A stretch of 64,000 bases of DNA from Rhizobiales bacterium GAS188 (GTDB lineage: Bacteria > Pseudomonadota > Alphaproteobacteria > Rhizobiales > Beijerinckiaceae). The notes under the pieces are model-generated. The model did no database searches. It was given only the letters and a program-made list of their open reading frames with translations, and was not told the DNA's origin. Both the position numbers and the translations under genes were made by a program. The stretch is from positions 124,001-188,000 of the forward strand of contig FNSS01000002.1 in the NCBI GenBank assembly GCA_900104855.1, in the 5' to 3' direction. Shown piece after piece: positions 52,845-61,069 of the stretch (its first letter is position 1; each line of letters starts with the position of its first letter).

Positions 52845-53702
52845 CTATCGTGCCGGAGCGAGCACTGGCGTTTGAGGTGAGGTTAGGACGGGCGCGGCGT
52901 TAGCCGAACCAGCCGTGGTTTCGGCCGCCGGCACGACAACAGATGCCGAAGCCTCCGAGCCAGCAGTCGTCGCGCCGGGTGCTGCGCTGCCACCGAGTGC
53001 CGCGGCGCTGGAAGATCCCGCCGAGATCGCATAGGGATCGACATAGTTGGGATTGGGAACAGTGCCGACAGGGCAGGCGGCCGCGCTGTTGGTGTCACTC
53101 GAATTCGTAATGCAGCTGACATCCTGGTTGGCACCCGAGATCAGGTACTTGCACACGCTCGTCCCAGCCCCGTCCCTTGTGCCAGGGGCGTCACAATTCA
53201 TGCCGGAGCTGACAAGGTGGGCGAGCGCGCCTTGCGACGCCGAATCACACCCAAATTGGCAGGCCTTGAGTATCGAGGATTGAGTGAGAACCGCGCATTG
53301 ACCTTGGTAACAGAGTGTCTGGCCAATGCCGGTGGTAAGGCCATTTGCACTCGCCCGATTCCACTCGTGGGTCTCATAGCTCTGCCAAGCGGAGACTTGA
53401 GCGCTCGGATCAGCAAGGAATTGTGCGGGCGTCATACCAGGATTGTACTGACTGTACGTGCCTCCAACGCTGCTACCTGGGGCCGAGCAAAATTGGAAAG
53501 CGCCATAGCATGTGACCCCATTGACGGTGGGCGATGTCGAAGTGAAGTTCCCTTCGCTGCCGCTGACATTGGCGGCGAAATCCGCGCAAGACGCTGGCAT
53601 GCCGGCGGCGATAAGTGAAGCCGCGCTTTCACCAGCCTGAGCAACAGCACCAGAGATCAGGAACAGCGGGGCGGCAAGCCCCACGCGAGTGAAGACCAAC
53701 AT
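52845..53702 (-). CDS. secreted lysozyme/transglycosylase-like protein
   Basis: A 285-residue exported protein; signal peptide ends AVAQAGE. The N-terminal half has a lysozyme-like layout: FAANVSGSEGNF with a likely catalytic Glu, VTCYGAFQFCSAPG, then MTPAQFLADPSAQVSAWQSY, and several cysteines for disulphides. The C-terminal ~90 residues are Ala/Ser/Pro low complexity. A peptidoglycan hydrolase that opens the wall for the T4SS is a reasonable inference; a VirB1-type enzyme is also encoded at 59530. It lies 9 bp downstream of the next exported-protein gene. Confidence 0.65.
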   Translation of the reverse strand: MLVFTRVGLAAPLFLISGAVAQAGESAASLIAAGMPASCADFAANVSGSEGNFTSTSPTVNGVTCYGAFQFCSAPGSSVGGTYSQYNPGMTPAQFLADPSAQVSAWQSYETHEWNRASANGLTTGIGQTLCYQGQCAVLTQSSILKACQFGCDSASQGALAHLVSSGMNCDAPGTRDGAGTSVCKYLISGANQDVSCITNSSDTNSAAACPVGTVPNPNYVDPYAISAGSSSAAALGGSAAPGATTAGSEASASVVVPAAETTAGSANAAPVLTSPQTPVLAPAR

Positions 53703-53711
53703 CCCGAGTCT

Positions 53712-54158
53712 CTATTGGATTCCGTGCTGGACCGGACCGTTGTCGTCAGTGATGAGTGTCTTGAAGTCACGAGTGAGAAAGGCCATGGCCCCAACGAGCG
53801 CTTCACCGCCAACCTTTTCGATCAGTGTGCCGTCTGGCTTTCGTAACATAAGCTTGAAACTGCAGACGCTATTCAGTCCACAACTCGCGCCCGTGTTTTC
53901 CGACAGGATCCATTGTCCCTTTGGGGTGTCCAGCCTGGCGACATAGATCATCCCGCCTAGCTTCGGGTCGAAATCGCTAGGGGTCCAAATTCCATCGGGA
54001 TCGGAATGGACGTGATCATGGACGAGCACCGGGGTGAGCTCGTAGCTGTCGTGAAACGCTTGGCCAGGCTGTTGAGCGCCGGCCGACGAGGGCACGGCTA
54101 ATCCGAAAGCCGCACTCGCGAGCGCTGCCACGAGCAGTGTGTTGAAAATCATCTTCAT
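53712..54158 (-). CDS. exported protein of unknown function
   Basis: A 148-residue protein with a signal peptide (IFNTLLVAALASAAFGLAV, cleavage near AGAQQPG) and a ribosome-binding site AAAGGAA. The mature part has HDHVHSDPDGIWTPSDFDPK, two cysteines (SCGLNSVCSF) and a LITDDNGPV end. No family recognised. Upstream of the lysozyme-like gene in what looks like one operon. Confidence 0.6.
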   Translation of the reverse strand: MKMIFNTLLVAALASAAFGLAVPSSAGAQQPGQAFHDSYELTPVLVHDHVHSDPDGIWTPSDFDPKLGGMIYVARLDTPKGQWILSENTGASCGLNSVCSFKLMLRKPDGTLIEKVGGEALVGAMAFLTRDFKTLITDDNGPVQHGIQ

Positions 54159-54465
54159 GAGTCGTTCCTTTGGCGTCGGGTACGGCGTGTCCCTAGGCTT
54201 ACCGCTTTGGTCTGTGTGCTTTCGATTCGGGCGTTCACGCTGCGACGTTCGGCCCTGGCTGTCGCCGAGATGGAGGTGACGTCGCATGGCACGCCGCGGA
54301 TGGACATCGCAAGCACGGACCGGCGGCGTGCCATTGGCCTCCGCACGCCGACCTCAGGTAGGCCGAAGCTGGAGAAGATCTCCGCCGGACTCGCGTAACG
54401 AGGCGCCGCTTCCCCTTCCATTCGGGCTTTTGGTCGCTCGTCCAAGATTTACCATATGGTTGGGT
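54159..54465. other. gap without a recognisable gene
   Basis: About 300 bp. A minus-strand frame of 96 codons crosses it but has poor composition and no ribosome-binding site; it probably holds a promoter or leader for the exported-protein gene at 54158. Confidence 0.4.
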
Positions 54466-54837
54466 TCATTGTCCGTTGACGTTGTGGAAAACTTGTGCCG
54501 TCGCGCATACGGGGCCATTCGGGTCTAAGGCGTACGTGGAGTCGGCCGACACTGCGGAAACTGTCACGGAGCCCGCCGGGCAGCTTTGATAGGGCTGGTA
54601 TCCAATGTTGCCGTCAGTAGTACCTGCCTCGGGGCAGCCCGGCCATCCACCGCCACGAGAAATCAAATCAAGGAGCTGCTGCATCACCGGTGCGCAGTAG
54701 GGAATGCTGGGCCAGCTTGGGTTGCTCGAGGCCGCGCAAAGCAGGACCTTGCAGCCAAGCGGCGCATCTTGAGCGTCTGCTGGCGCGGCCGTGAGTAGCA
54801 TCGACGCGAAACCAAGGGCGATGGCAGCTTCACGCAT
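54466..54837 (-). CDS. TrbM/KikA-like exported protein
   Basis: A 123-residue protein with signal peptide AIALGFASMLLTAAPADAQ. The mature N-terminus LGCKVLLCAASSNPSWPSIPYC, seen here as GCKVLLCAASSNPSW with PYCAPVMQQLLDLI, resembles the cysteine pattern of TrbM/KikA proteins encoded with conjugative T4SSs. Four to six cysteines indicate disulphides. The family role is poorly known (entry/transfer). The resemblance is by eye and moderate. Confidence 0.55.
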   Translation of the reverse strand: MREAAIALGFASMLLTAAPADAQDAPLGCKVLLCAASSNPSWPSIPYCAPVMQQLLDLISRGGGWPGCPEAGTTDGNIGYQPYQSCPAGSVTVSAVSADSTYALDPNGPVCATAQVFHNVNGQ

Positions 54838-54874
54838 AAGGGTTCCTCTAGAAAAACCTTGTTGCGCATTTCGT

Positions 54875-54896
54875 ATCACACTTATATCGTTGACTC
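54875..54896. promoter_or_regulatory. divergent promoter region with TATCACAC box
   Basis: In the 74-bp space between the divergent TrbM-like and barrel genes, TATCACAC (54875-54882) is followed by TTATATCG and TTGACT (54891-54896). The TATCACA element also occurs at 50958-50966 and, inverted, at 49596-49604. Confidence 0.35.
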
Positions 54897-54911
54897 AACT
54901 GATTCGCGCGT

Positions 54912-55943
54912 GTGGGTCTGATGCCCGCCTGCGGTTGCGGATCGGCACATCGATTTGAGCTTGTTCCGACCAAGCTTGTGGCGGAGGTCTATGGCGTGAA
55001 GGCACTATCAGAGCGGGGATGGGCGACTGCTTTCCCGCGAATCAGCGGGCTGACGGCGGAATGGTCTTGGCGAAGGTTGCGTCTCGACGAAAGCGGCCGA
55101 ACACGGCTTGTAACGTCTCTTGGGATGATGGCGAGCGGTGCATTTTACGTGGCACCGCTCGCCGCGGCGGATCTGCCAAGCCGCTCGGCACCTCCGCCGG
55201 TGATAGCCGCGTTGCCGGCTTCGTCCTTCGACGGAGCCTATGTAGGCGGAACCATTGGCGCGGCATGGGCAATGACCGCCAACAGGCCCGTTGCGACCGC
55301 TGGCTATAGCGACCCTGAAATCGAGGGAAAGAGTTTCGGTGATGGTCCTGAGCCGTACGGTCTCAGCGATCGCGGGAAGGCACGTCCTTCGGCGAATCTC
55401 AACGGAGGCTATAGTTGGAAGCTCGGCTCCTTGGTCCTCGGTCTCGAGGGCGATGTCGGGCTTACGAACGCCGAGGCCAAGCTGAAAGGTGCCGCGGCGA
55501 CTGTCGATCCGACCGGCACCGATGCTGACTATTCCGTGAGCGGCCGCCTGGAGAGGACGTGGGGCTCGTCGCTTCGAGGGCGGGTCGGTTGGACGCCCTT
55601 GAGCAGCGTGCTCCTTTACGGCACGGGCGGGCTGGCGATCGGTGGCATTCGGGGTTCGGTCGTCGAGACAATCCCGAATGTGAACGGCCTGGTTGGGCCG
55701 TACGGAATCTATCAGACCCCAGCGCAAGGCGCGACGAGGAGCGGCGCGCGTTGGTCCGGGATGGGCTGGGGTTGGGTTGTCGGTGCCGGCGCTGAAGCGA
55801 TGATCACGGATCATGTGTCGCTGCGCGGCGAATATTTGTTCTCGCAACTGTCTGGGAACGGCAAGGCCGGATTGGGTGTCGACGTTCGCGACGTGCGCCT
55901 GACGGATCAGCAGATGCGCTTCGGCGTCGATTATCACTTTTAA
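54912..55943 (+). CDS. outer-membrane beta-barrel protein (Omp25/31 type)
   Basis: The porin-family outer-membrane protein runs from a signal-like segment (VTSLGMMASGAFYVAPLAAA, about residues 67-86) through barrel strands to a C-terminal aromatic residue (MRFGVDYHF). Typical strands are FDGAYVGGTIGAAWAM, LNGGYSWKLGSLVLGLEGD (part), GRVGWTPLSSVLLYGTGGLA (part) and VVGAGAEAMITDHVSLRGEY. The first 60 residues do not fit a signal peptide, so translation probably begins later (a TTG near 55079 is one option). Next to an adhesin and a T4SS it may be a surface antigen. Confidence 0.8.
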   Translation: MGLMPACGCGSAHRFELVPTKLVAEVYGVKALSERGWATAFPRISGLTAEWSWRRLRLDESGRTRLVTSLGMMASGAFYVAPLAAADLPSRSAPPPVIAALPASSFDGAYVGGTIGAAWAMTANRPVATAGYSDPEIEGKSFGDGPEPYGLSDRGKARPSANLNGGYSWKLGSLVLGLEGDVGLTNAEAKLKGAAATVDPTGTDADYSVSGRLERTWGSSLRGRVGWTPLSSVLLYGTGGLAIGGIRGSVVETIPNVNGLVGPYGIYQTPAQGATRSGARWSGMGWGWVVGAGAEAMITDHVSLRGEYLFSQLSGNGKAGLGVDVRDVRLTDQQMRFGVDYHF

Positions 55944-55958
55944 GGAGGGACAGTGACC

Positions 55959-58655
55959 ATGGGAGACGCCGTCGTGCTCGGATTCCTGAAGAAGACCCTA
56001 TTGACCACTGTTGCCGCCGTTGCGCTCGTGAGTGGTTCCGCGCTCGAGAGTGCTATCGCTCAACAGTGCAGCAACGCGGGCGGAAATGGTTGCGGGCTAG
56101 GTTCGGGCTTCGCGGCGGGTATTGGTGACATCGGCATCAACGGACAGGCGGCTGGGGGCTCGACACCAAGTACGCCGTCCGCGGTTGCTGTCGGAAACGG
56201 CTCTATAGCTGGGAGCGGCTTCACTAGCGGGTTCATCGGGACATCGTCCGGCGATGTGGCGGTTGGTGATCACGCATCAGCGACGGCGAACCTCGGGACG
56301 GCGCTTGGCGCTGGAGCGTCGGCCACCGGCGCCAACTCGGTGGCACTCGGCGCCAACTCGGCCGATGGCGGACAGTCCAATGTGGTGTCCGTAGGTGGCG
56401 TCGGTTCGGAGCGCAGGGTCATCAACGTCGCGCCCGGCACGAACGGCACGGACGCAGTCAATCTCAATCAGCTCAACGCGGTCGATGCGCGGATTGCCGG
56501 CATCACGCCGGGCCTAAGCTCGGTGTCGACCGATGGAACATTGACGGGCAACGGCACAGCGGCGAGCCCGCTGGGTGTTGCGCCGTCGGTGCTGAATTCG
56601 ATCACGGCCGCGCAAAATACGGCGACAGCGGCCCAAAGTGCGGCGGCGAGGGCGCAGAGCGCTGCCAACGGGGCCCAAAACACGGCGACAGCAGCGCAAG
56701 CTGCGGCAGCCACGGCGCAGACCACTGCCAACGCGGCCCAAGGGACGGCAAATACTGCTCTGGGGCTCGCGCAGAATTCTGTCCAATACGACAATGCGGC
56801 GCATAACAGCGTGACGCTCAATTCAGGCGGCGCTGCGGTCGGGTTGCACAACATTGCTGCTGGGGCAGTCAATGCATCCTCGACCGACGCGATCAATGGC
56901 GCGCAGTTGTTTGGCGTGACGACGAGCGTGAATAGCCTCGGCACCTCGACAGCGGCCAATCTCGGCGGCGGGGCGACATATAATCCGGCGGCGGGGACGG
57001 TGAGCGCTCCGAGCTACACGATCGGAGGTTCGAGTTACAACAATGTCGGCGCAGCGTTCAACGCCATCAACACGTCGGGCATCAAGTACTTCCATACGAA
57101 TTCGAGCCTCGGCGACTCCTCGCCGACGGGAACGGATTCGACGGCGGTTGGGCCTCTTGCGGTGGCGGCGGGCGCGTCAAGTGTGGCGATGGGCAATGGC
57201 TCGAACGCGGCGGCGAGCGGCGGCCTAGCTCTTGGCGCGAGCGCGCAGGCCACGAACGTGAATGACGTGGCGCTCGGTTCAAACTCGGTGACGGCGACCC
57301 CTCATAGGGGGGCTACGACAATCAATGGTGGGACGATCGCGGCGACGGCGCCGACCTCGGTTGTCTCGGTCGGCCAGGCCGGGCAGGAGCGGCAAGTTCA
57401 GAATGTAGCGGCTGGCGTGGTCTCGGCGTCCTCGACGGACGCGATCAACGGTTCACAGCTCTATGCGGTCGGCTCGGCGCTCAACAATCTCGGAACGTCG
57501 ACTGCCGCCAATCTTGGCGGCGGGGCGACTTATAGTCCGGCGGCGGGGACGGTGAGCGCGCCGAGCTATCTGATCGGCAGCACGACCTACAACAATGTGG
57601 GTTCGGCGCTCGCGGCGATCAACTCGACAGGCGTCAAATACTTCCACACGAATTCGTCGCTGGCCGACTCGATGGCGACGGGGCCGGACTCGACGGCGAT
57701 TGGGCCGCAGGCAGCAGCCTCGGGGGCGTCGAGCATAGCGATGGGCAATGCCGCGAATGCGGGGGCGACGAATGGTGTCGCGCTGGGCGTGGGCGCCAAA
57801 GCTTCGAATCCGAATGACGTGGCGCTGGGCGCGGGTTCGGTGACGGCGGCTCCAGATGTGGGCGCCTACACGGTCAACGGCGGGACGATTGCTGCGGCTT
57901 CGCCGCGCTCCGTGGTTTCGGTTGGCGCGGCAGGCGCGGAACGACAAATTCAGAATGTCGCGGCTGGCGTTATTTCGACTTCATCCACCGATGCTGTCAA
58001 CGGCTCACAGCTCTCTGCGGTCGGCTCGGCGCTCAACAATCTCGGAACGTCGACTGCGGTCAATCTTGGCGGAGGCGCGACCTATAATCCAAGTACGGGC
58101 ACTATGAGCGCGCCGAGCTATCCGGTCGCAAACACCAACTACAACAATGTAGGTGCGGCGTTGTCTGGCCTGAATTCAGAAATCAATGGTCCGACACCAA
58201 CTGTGGTTCGCTACGATGTCAACTCGGCAGGCCAGCCGCAGAACAGCGTGACGCTGACGGGTGCGAATAATGGGCTGCCGGTCGGCATCCATAACGTAGC
58301 GCCCGGCGTAAGTGGCACCGATGCCGTGAACCTTAATCAGCTCAACAGCCAGATCGGCGGTTTGAGCACCTCCGTCAACAACCGCTTCGCGGGTGATGAG
58401 GCCCGGATCTCGAAGGCGAACAGGACTGCGCGCGCGGCTGGTGCCGCTGGAACGGCCACCGCGAACCTTCGCTACGATGACCAACCTTACGCTGGGTCGG
58501 TTGCGGCCGCGCTCGGCGGCTGGAAGGGCTCGACCGCGATCGCCGCCGGTGTCGGCTACAACTGGAACACCGTGCGCATTCAGGCGTCGGGGACATTTGT
58601 GCCCAATACCGGCGATGTGGGTTGGGGCGCCGGCGCGTCCTGGCGCTTCTGGTGA
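55959..58655 (+). CDS. trimeric autotransporter adhesin (YadA-like)
   Basis: An 898-residue adhesin. Signal peptide TLLTTVAAVALVSGSALESAIA. The head and stalk contain YadA-type heptads (NSVALGANSADGG, ASSVAMGNGSNAAASGGLALG), a long Ala/Gln/Thr coiled coil (residues ~205-265), and three neck motifs of the type SSTDAINGSQLYAVG / TDAVNLNQLN. Two ~180-residue head-neck repeats are nearly identical. The C-terminal ~75 residues form the four-stranded anchor ending GWGAGASWRFW. AGGAGGG precedes; ATG at 55959 preferred to GTG at 55953. It should mediate attachment to surfaces or hosts. Confidence 0.92.
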   Translation: MGDAVVLGFLKKTLLTTVAAVALVSGSALESAIAQQCSNAGGNGCGLGSGFAAGIGDIGINGQAAGGSTPSTPSAVAVGNGSIAGSGFTSGFIGTSSGDVAVGDHASATANLGTALGAGASATGANSVALGANSADGGQSNVVSVGGVGSERRVINVAPGTNGTDAVNLNQLNAVDARIAGITPGLSSVSTDGTLTGNGTAASPLGVAPSVLNSITAAQNTATAAQSAAARAQSAANGAQNTATAAQAAAATAQTTANAAQGTANTALGLAQNSVQYDNAAHNSVTLNSGGAAVGLHNIAAGAVNASSTDAINGAQLFGVTTSVNSLGTSTAANLGGGATYNPAAGTVSAPSYTIGGSSYNNVGAAFNAINTSGIKYFHTNSSLGDSSPTGTDSTAVGPLAVAAGASSVAMGNGSNAAASGGLALGASAQATNVNDVALGSNSVTATPHRGATTINGGTIAATAPTSVVSVGQAGQERQVQNVAAGVVSASSTDAINGSQLYAVGSALNNLGTSTAANLGGGATYSPAAGTVSAPSYLIGSTTYNNVGSALAAINSTGVKYFHTNSSLADSMATGPDSTAIGPQAAASGASSIAMGNAANAGATNGVALGVGAKASNPNDVALGAGSVTAAPDVGAYTVNGGTIAAASPRSVVSVGAAGAERQIQNVAAGVISTSSTDAVNGSQLSAVGSALNNLGTSTAVNLGGGATYNPSTGTMSAPSYPVANTNYNNVGAALSGLNSEINGPTPTVVRYDVNSAGQPQNSVTLTGANNGLPVGIHNVAPGVSGTDAVNLNQLNSQIGGLSTSVNNRFAGDEARISKANRTARAAGAAGTATANLRYDDQPYAGSVAAALGGWKGSTAIAAGVGYNWNTVRIQASGTFVPNTGDVGWGAGASWRFW

Positions 58656-58666
58656 GGCTTAGGTTC

Positions 58667-59533
58667 ATGAAAATAGCTGATTTCCGTGTGGCGAGTGTGA
58701 TCGCCGGCGCGTTGGTTTTGGGTGCGGGTGGGGTTCTGGTGAGCTGGCTGCTAATCAAGGGAGTAACGGCGGCGCAAGCCCAAAGTGCTCCGCCACCCTC
58801 GACGGCTTCGTCGACCCCTGTAAGCAGCCGGGCGTCGGCGCCCAGCGATAGCGCGGCGGTGGACCACACGGTGAAGGCGTTTCAGGCTCAGATTGCGCCG
58901 CCTCCGCCGCCGCCACCCCAGAAGGTTCCTGCCATCGAATTCGCGTCGGCTGTCCAGCCAGGCGACCATCCAGGACCTGGCGAGGTGGTGCGCACGATCC
59001 GGCCGTTCAGCCACTGGACCCTTGTGTGTGATGCCTTCACCGGCAAGCGCGAGGTCTGCTTCTTGGAACAGCAGATAAAGGCTGCGGATGGTGTTGCACT
59101 CACGTGGCAGGTTGCCCGAACGGCGGACGGCCATGTGATGATGATCTTGAAGATGCCACCCGACGTATCGGCTGGTGGTTTGAAACTCTCGTTTGGAGGA
59201 TTCGAGCGCGTTGAGCACGCCCTGCGCTGTGATGCTTCGGCTTGCCTCGTGATCCTGCCGTTCGAGGGGCGGATTGCGGACTGGATCACTTCGGAGTCGT
59301 CTGTCGCGTTTGGCTTCGACCGCTCGGGGAAGCCGTACACCTTCATGGCCTCGTTGGATGGCTTCCGGCAGGCTGTCGACGCGATCCCGCACGCAAAGGC
59401 ACCTGAGCCTGCAGCCGCCACTGCCGATGAGCCGAGCCGAAAAGGGAAGCGTGGGCGCCAACAGGCAGCTCATGCGGCTTCGCGCGAGAGCCGCGTTCAG
59501 CCCTTCTATTATCTGTCGGGCAAAGGTTTGTGA
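58667..59533 (+). CDS. invasion-associated locus B (IalB)-family protein
   Basis: A 288-residue exported protein: an N-terminal membrane/signal segment (VASVIAGALVLGAGGVLVSW), a Pro/Ser linker with PPPPPPQK, then the IalB domain from about residue 105 to 245 (FSHWTLVCDAFTGKREVCFL, WQVARTADGHVMMILKMPP, CDASACLVILPFEG, WITSESSVAFGFDRSGKPY in part). The tail is basic. The ATG start lies 11 bp after the adhesin stop and its own stop overlaps the virB1 start, so it is translated with the T4SS. IalB is linked to erythrocyte invasion in Bartonella, but the family is wide. Confidence 0.87.
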   Translation: MKIADFRVASVIAGALVLGAGGVLVSWLLIKGVTAAQAQSAPPPSTASSTPVSSRASAPSDSAAVDHTVKAFQAQIAPPPPPPPQKVPAIEFASAVQPGDHPGPGEVVRTIRPFSHWTLVCDAFTGKREVCFLEQQIKAADGVALTWQVARTADGHVMMILKMPPDVSAGGLKLSFGGFERVEHALRCDASACLVILPFEGRIADWITSESSVAFGFDRSGKPYTFMASLDGFRQAVDAIPHAKAPEPAAATADEPSRKGKRGRQQAAHAASRESRVQPFYYLSGKGL

Positions 59534-60408
59534 TGCGGCGCTGGGGGTGGGCGATGACGATCGTCTTGGCATCGGCTTTCGCCGGAGCCGAACAAGCGCC
59601 TGCACAACGGGTCTCGCTGGTGCCAAGCCTTGGAGATGGGACGAGTTTGCCTGTCGAGCTTGTCGAAGGTCGGGCAGGCGTGATGGCCGCGCGCAATGAG
59701 ACAGATGTTGCGGATGCGCAGCGGGGACGTCTCCCATCCTCCGCTGCGGCTGCAGCGAAGCGGCCGACCGGAGCGAGGCCGGTTACTTCGCCCGGTGGGA
59801 GCGATGGTCAGCCTCGCCGGCAGACTGCGACGAGTGCTGGCGGGAATTGCGGCGACAAGGCCGGTTCGAATGTGGCGGCGGCGCGAGCGCTCGTCGCGCG
59901 GATTGCAAGCGAGGAAGGCGCCGACGCGAAGCTCGCGGACGCCGTGTCGGCTCAGGAATCGCATTTCGAGCAGAGCCAGGTCTCGCCGAAAGGCGCGATC
60001 GGCGTCATGCAGCTCATGCCGGATACGGCGCAGCGCTACAAAGTCGACCCCTGTGACGTCGAACAGAATATCCGCGGCGGTATTCGCTATTTGCGCGATC
60101 TGTCGTCGGAGTTCGGCGGGAACATCCTGTTGGTGTTGGCCGCCTACAACGCCGGCCCGGATCGGGTCTACGCGGCCAAGGGCGTGCCCCCGATCGCCGA
60201 GACCGTCCGCTACGTGGCGGCGGTCAGCAACGATTATTACGGCTTCGAGAACAGCCTGAGCGCCGCGCGCGCGAAGCGTTCCGTTCCGAACGGCGGCGCG
60301 CCGACGCCGCCGGGTGATCCTCCGACAAAAGTGGCGGAGGCGGATACCGGCAATCGATGGATTGGCGGGTCGGTTTTGTATGTCGAGCAAGAAGGAGCTG
60401 GGAAGTGA
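59530..60408 (+). CDS. virB1: lytic transglycosylase VirB1
   Basis: A 292-residue exported enzyme that opens peptidoglycan for T4SS assembly. Signal peptide ends AEQAPAQ. A ~70-residue low-complexity linker leads to the SLT domain: catalytic Glu in AVSAQESHFEQS (about residue 143), GAIGVMQLMPDTAQRY and VLAAYNAGPDRVYAAKG. The GTG/ATG start overlaps the IalB stop. The first gene of the virB1-2-3-4-5 series; its 3' end overlaps virB2 by one base. Confidence 0.92.
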   Translation: MMRRWGWAMTIVLASAFAGAEQAPAQRVSLVPSLGDGTSLPVELVEGRAGVMAARNETDVADAQRGRLPSSAAAAAKRPTGARPVTSPGGSDGQPRRQTATSAGGNCGDKAGSNVAAARALVARIASEEGADAKLADAVSAQESHFEQSQVSPKGAIGVMQLMPDTAQRYKVDPCDVEQNIRGGIRYLRDLSSEFGGNILLVLAAYNAGPDRVYAAKGVPPIAETVRYVAAVSNDYYGFENSLSAARAKRSVPNGGAPTPPGDPPTKVAEADTGNRWIGGSVLYVEQEGAGK

Positions 60409-60767
60409 TGTCGAGGAGCTTTTTCACGGCTGCGTGGGAGCACAGGCGTGGCATGTGGACAGCCGGGCTCGTGCTGTCCCTGGCGGTCGTTGCGGTGTCG
60501 CTCGGTGCTGGCGAGGCGTTCGCGCAGACGACAGGCGGGACGGGCGCGTTTCAGCCGGTTTCGACGGCGGCACAATCGGTCCTAACGTTCATGACCGGGA
60601 CCTTCGCGACGACGGCCGCGACGATCGCGGTCGCCGCGATGGGCTTCTTCGCGCTCACGGGTCGCATTCCGTGGAACTGGGCGTTCTCGGTGATCATTGG
60701 CATCGCGCTGATCTTCGGCGCCGCACAGGTCGTTCAATCGCTGTCGTCGGGGATGGGTACAGGCTGA
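60408..60767 (+). CDS. virB2: VirB2 pilin
   Basis: A 119-residue T4SS pilin precursor. A long signal peptide (MWTAGLVLSLAVVAVSLGAG to AFAQ) is followed by the mature pilin with two hydrophobic helices (VLTFMTGTFATTAATIAVAA and FSVIIGIALIFGAAQVVQSL) separated by a short loop with GRIPWNW. The start overlaps the virB1 stop (TGATG) and the stop overlaps the virB3 start. Confidence 0.9.
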   Translation: MSRSFFTAAWEHRRGMWTAGLVLSLAVVAVSLGAGEAFAQTTGGTGAFQPVSTAAQSVLTFMTGTFATTAATIAVAAMGFFALTGRIPWNWAFSVIIGIALIFGAAQVVQSLSSGMGTG

Positions 60768-61060
60768 TGACGGAAGAGGTGAGGCCCGTCGTCGATCCCA
60801 TCGTCATCGGCCTGACGCGCCCGCCGATGATGTTCGGCGTCCCCTACGTCGTGTTCGTAATCGAGACGATGATCATCGTCCTGGTGTTCATCAACACCAA
60901 GAACCTCCTGATGTTCGGACTGATCGTTCCGCTGCACGCTATCGGTTACGTCCTGACGGTACGCGATGCACGCTTCGTCGACGTGATCATGACGGCGATG
61001 TCGCGATGTCCGCCGACCCGCAACCGCCCCTTCTGGGGCGCCGATGCCTATAGTCCGTAA
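60767..61060 (+). CDS. virB3: VirB3
   Basis: A 97-residue inner-membrane T4SS component with the family opening PIVIGLTRPPMMFGVPY and two adjacent helices (VVFVIETMIIVLVFI, LLMFGLIVPLHAIGYVL). The start overlaps virB2 by one base and virB4 follows after 9 bp. Confidence 0.9.
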   Translation: MTEEVRPVVDPIVIGLTRPPMMFGVPYVVFVIETMIIVLVFINTKNLLMFGLIVPLHAIGYVLTVRDARFVDVIMTAMSRCPPTRNRPFWGADAYSP

Positions 61061-61069
61061 GGTGCCGAG

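Noticed and set aside
54833-54850. CGCATAAGGGTTCC, resembling a dif left arm
   Set aside because: It is the start codon region of the TrbM-like gene; the right arm and flanking repeat are absent.
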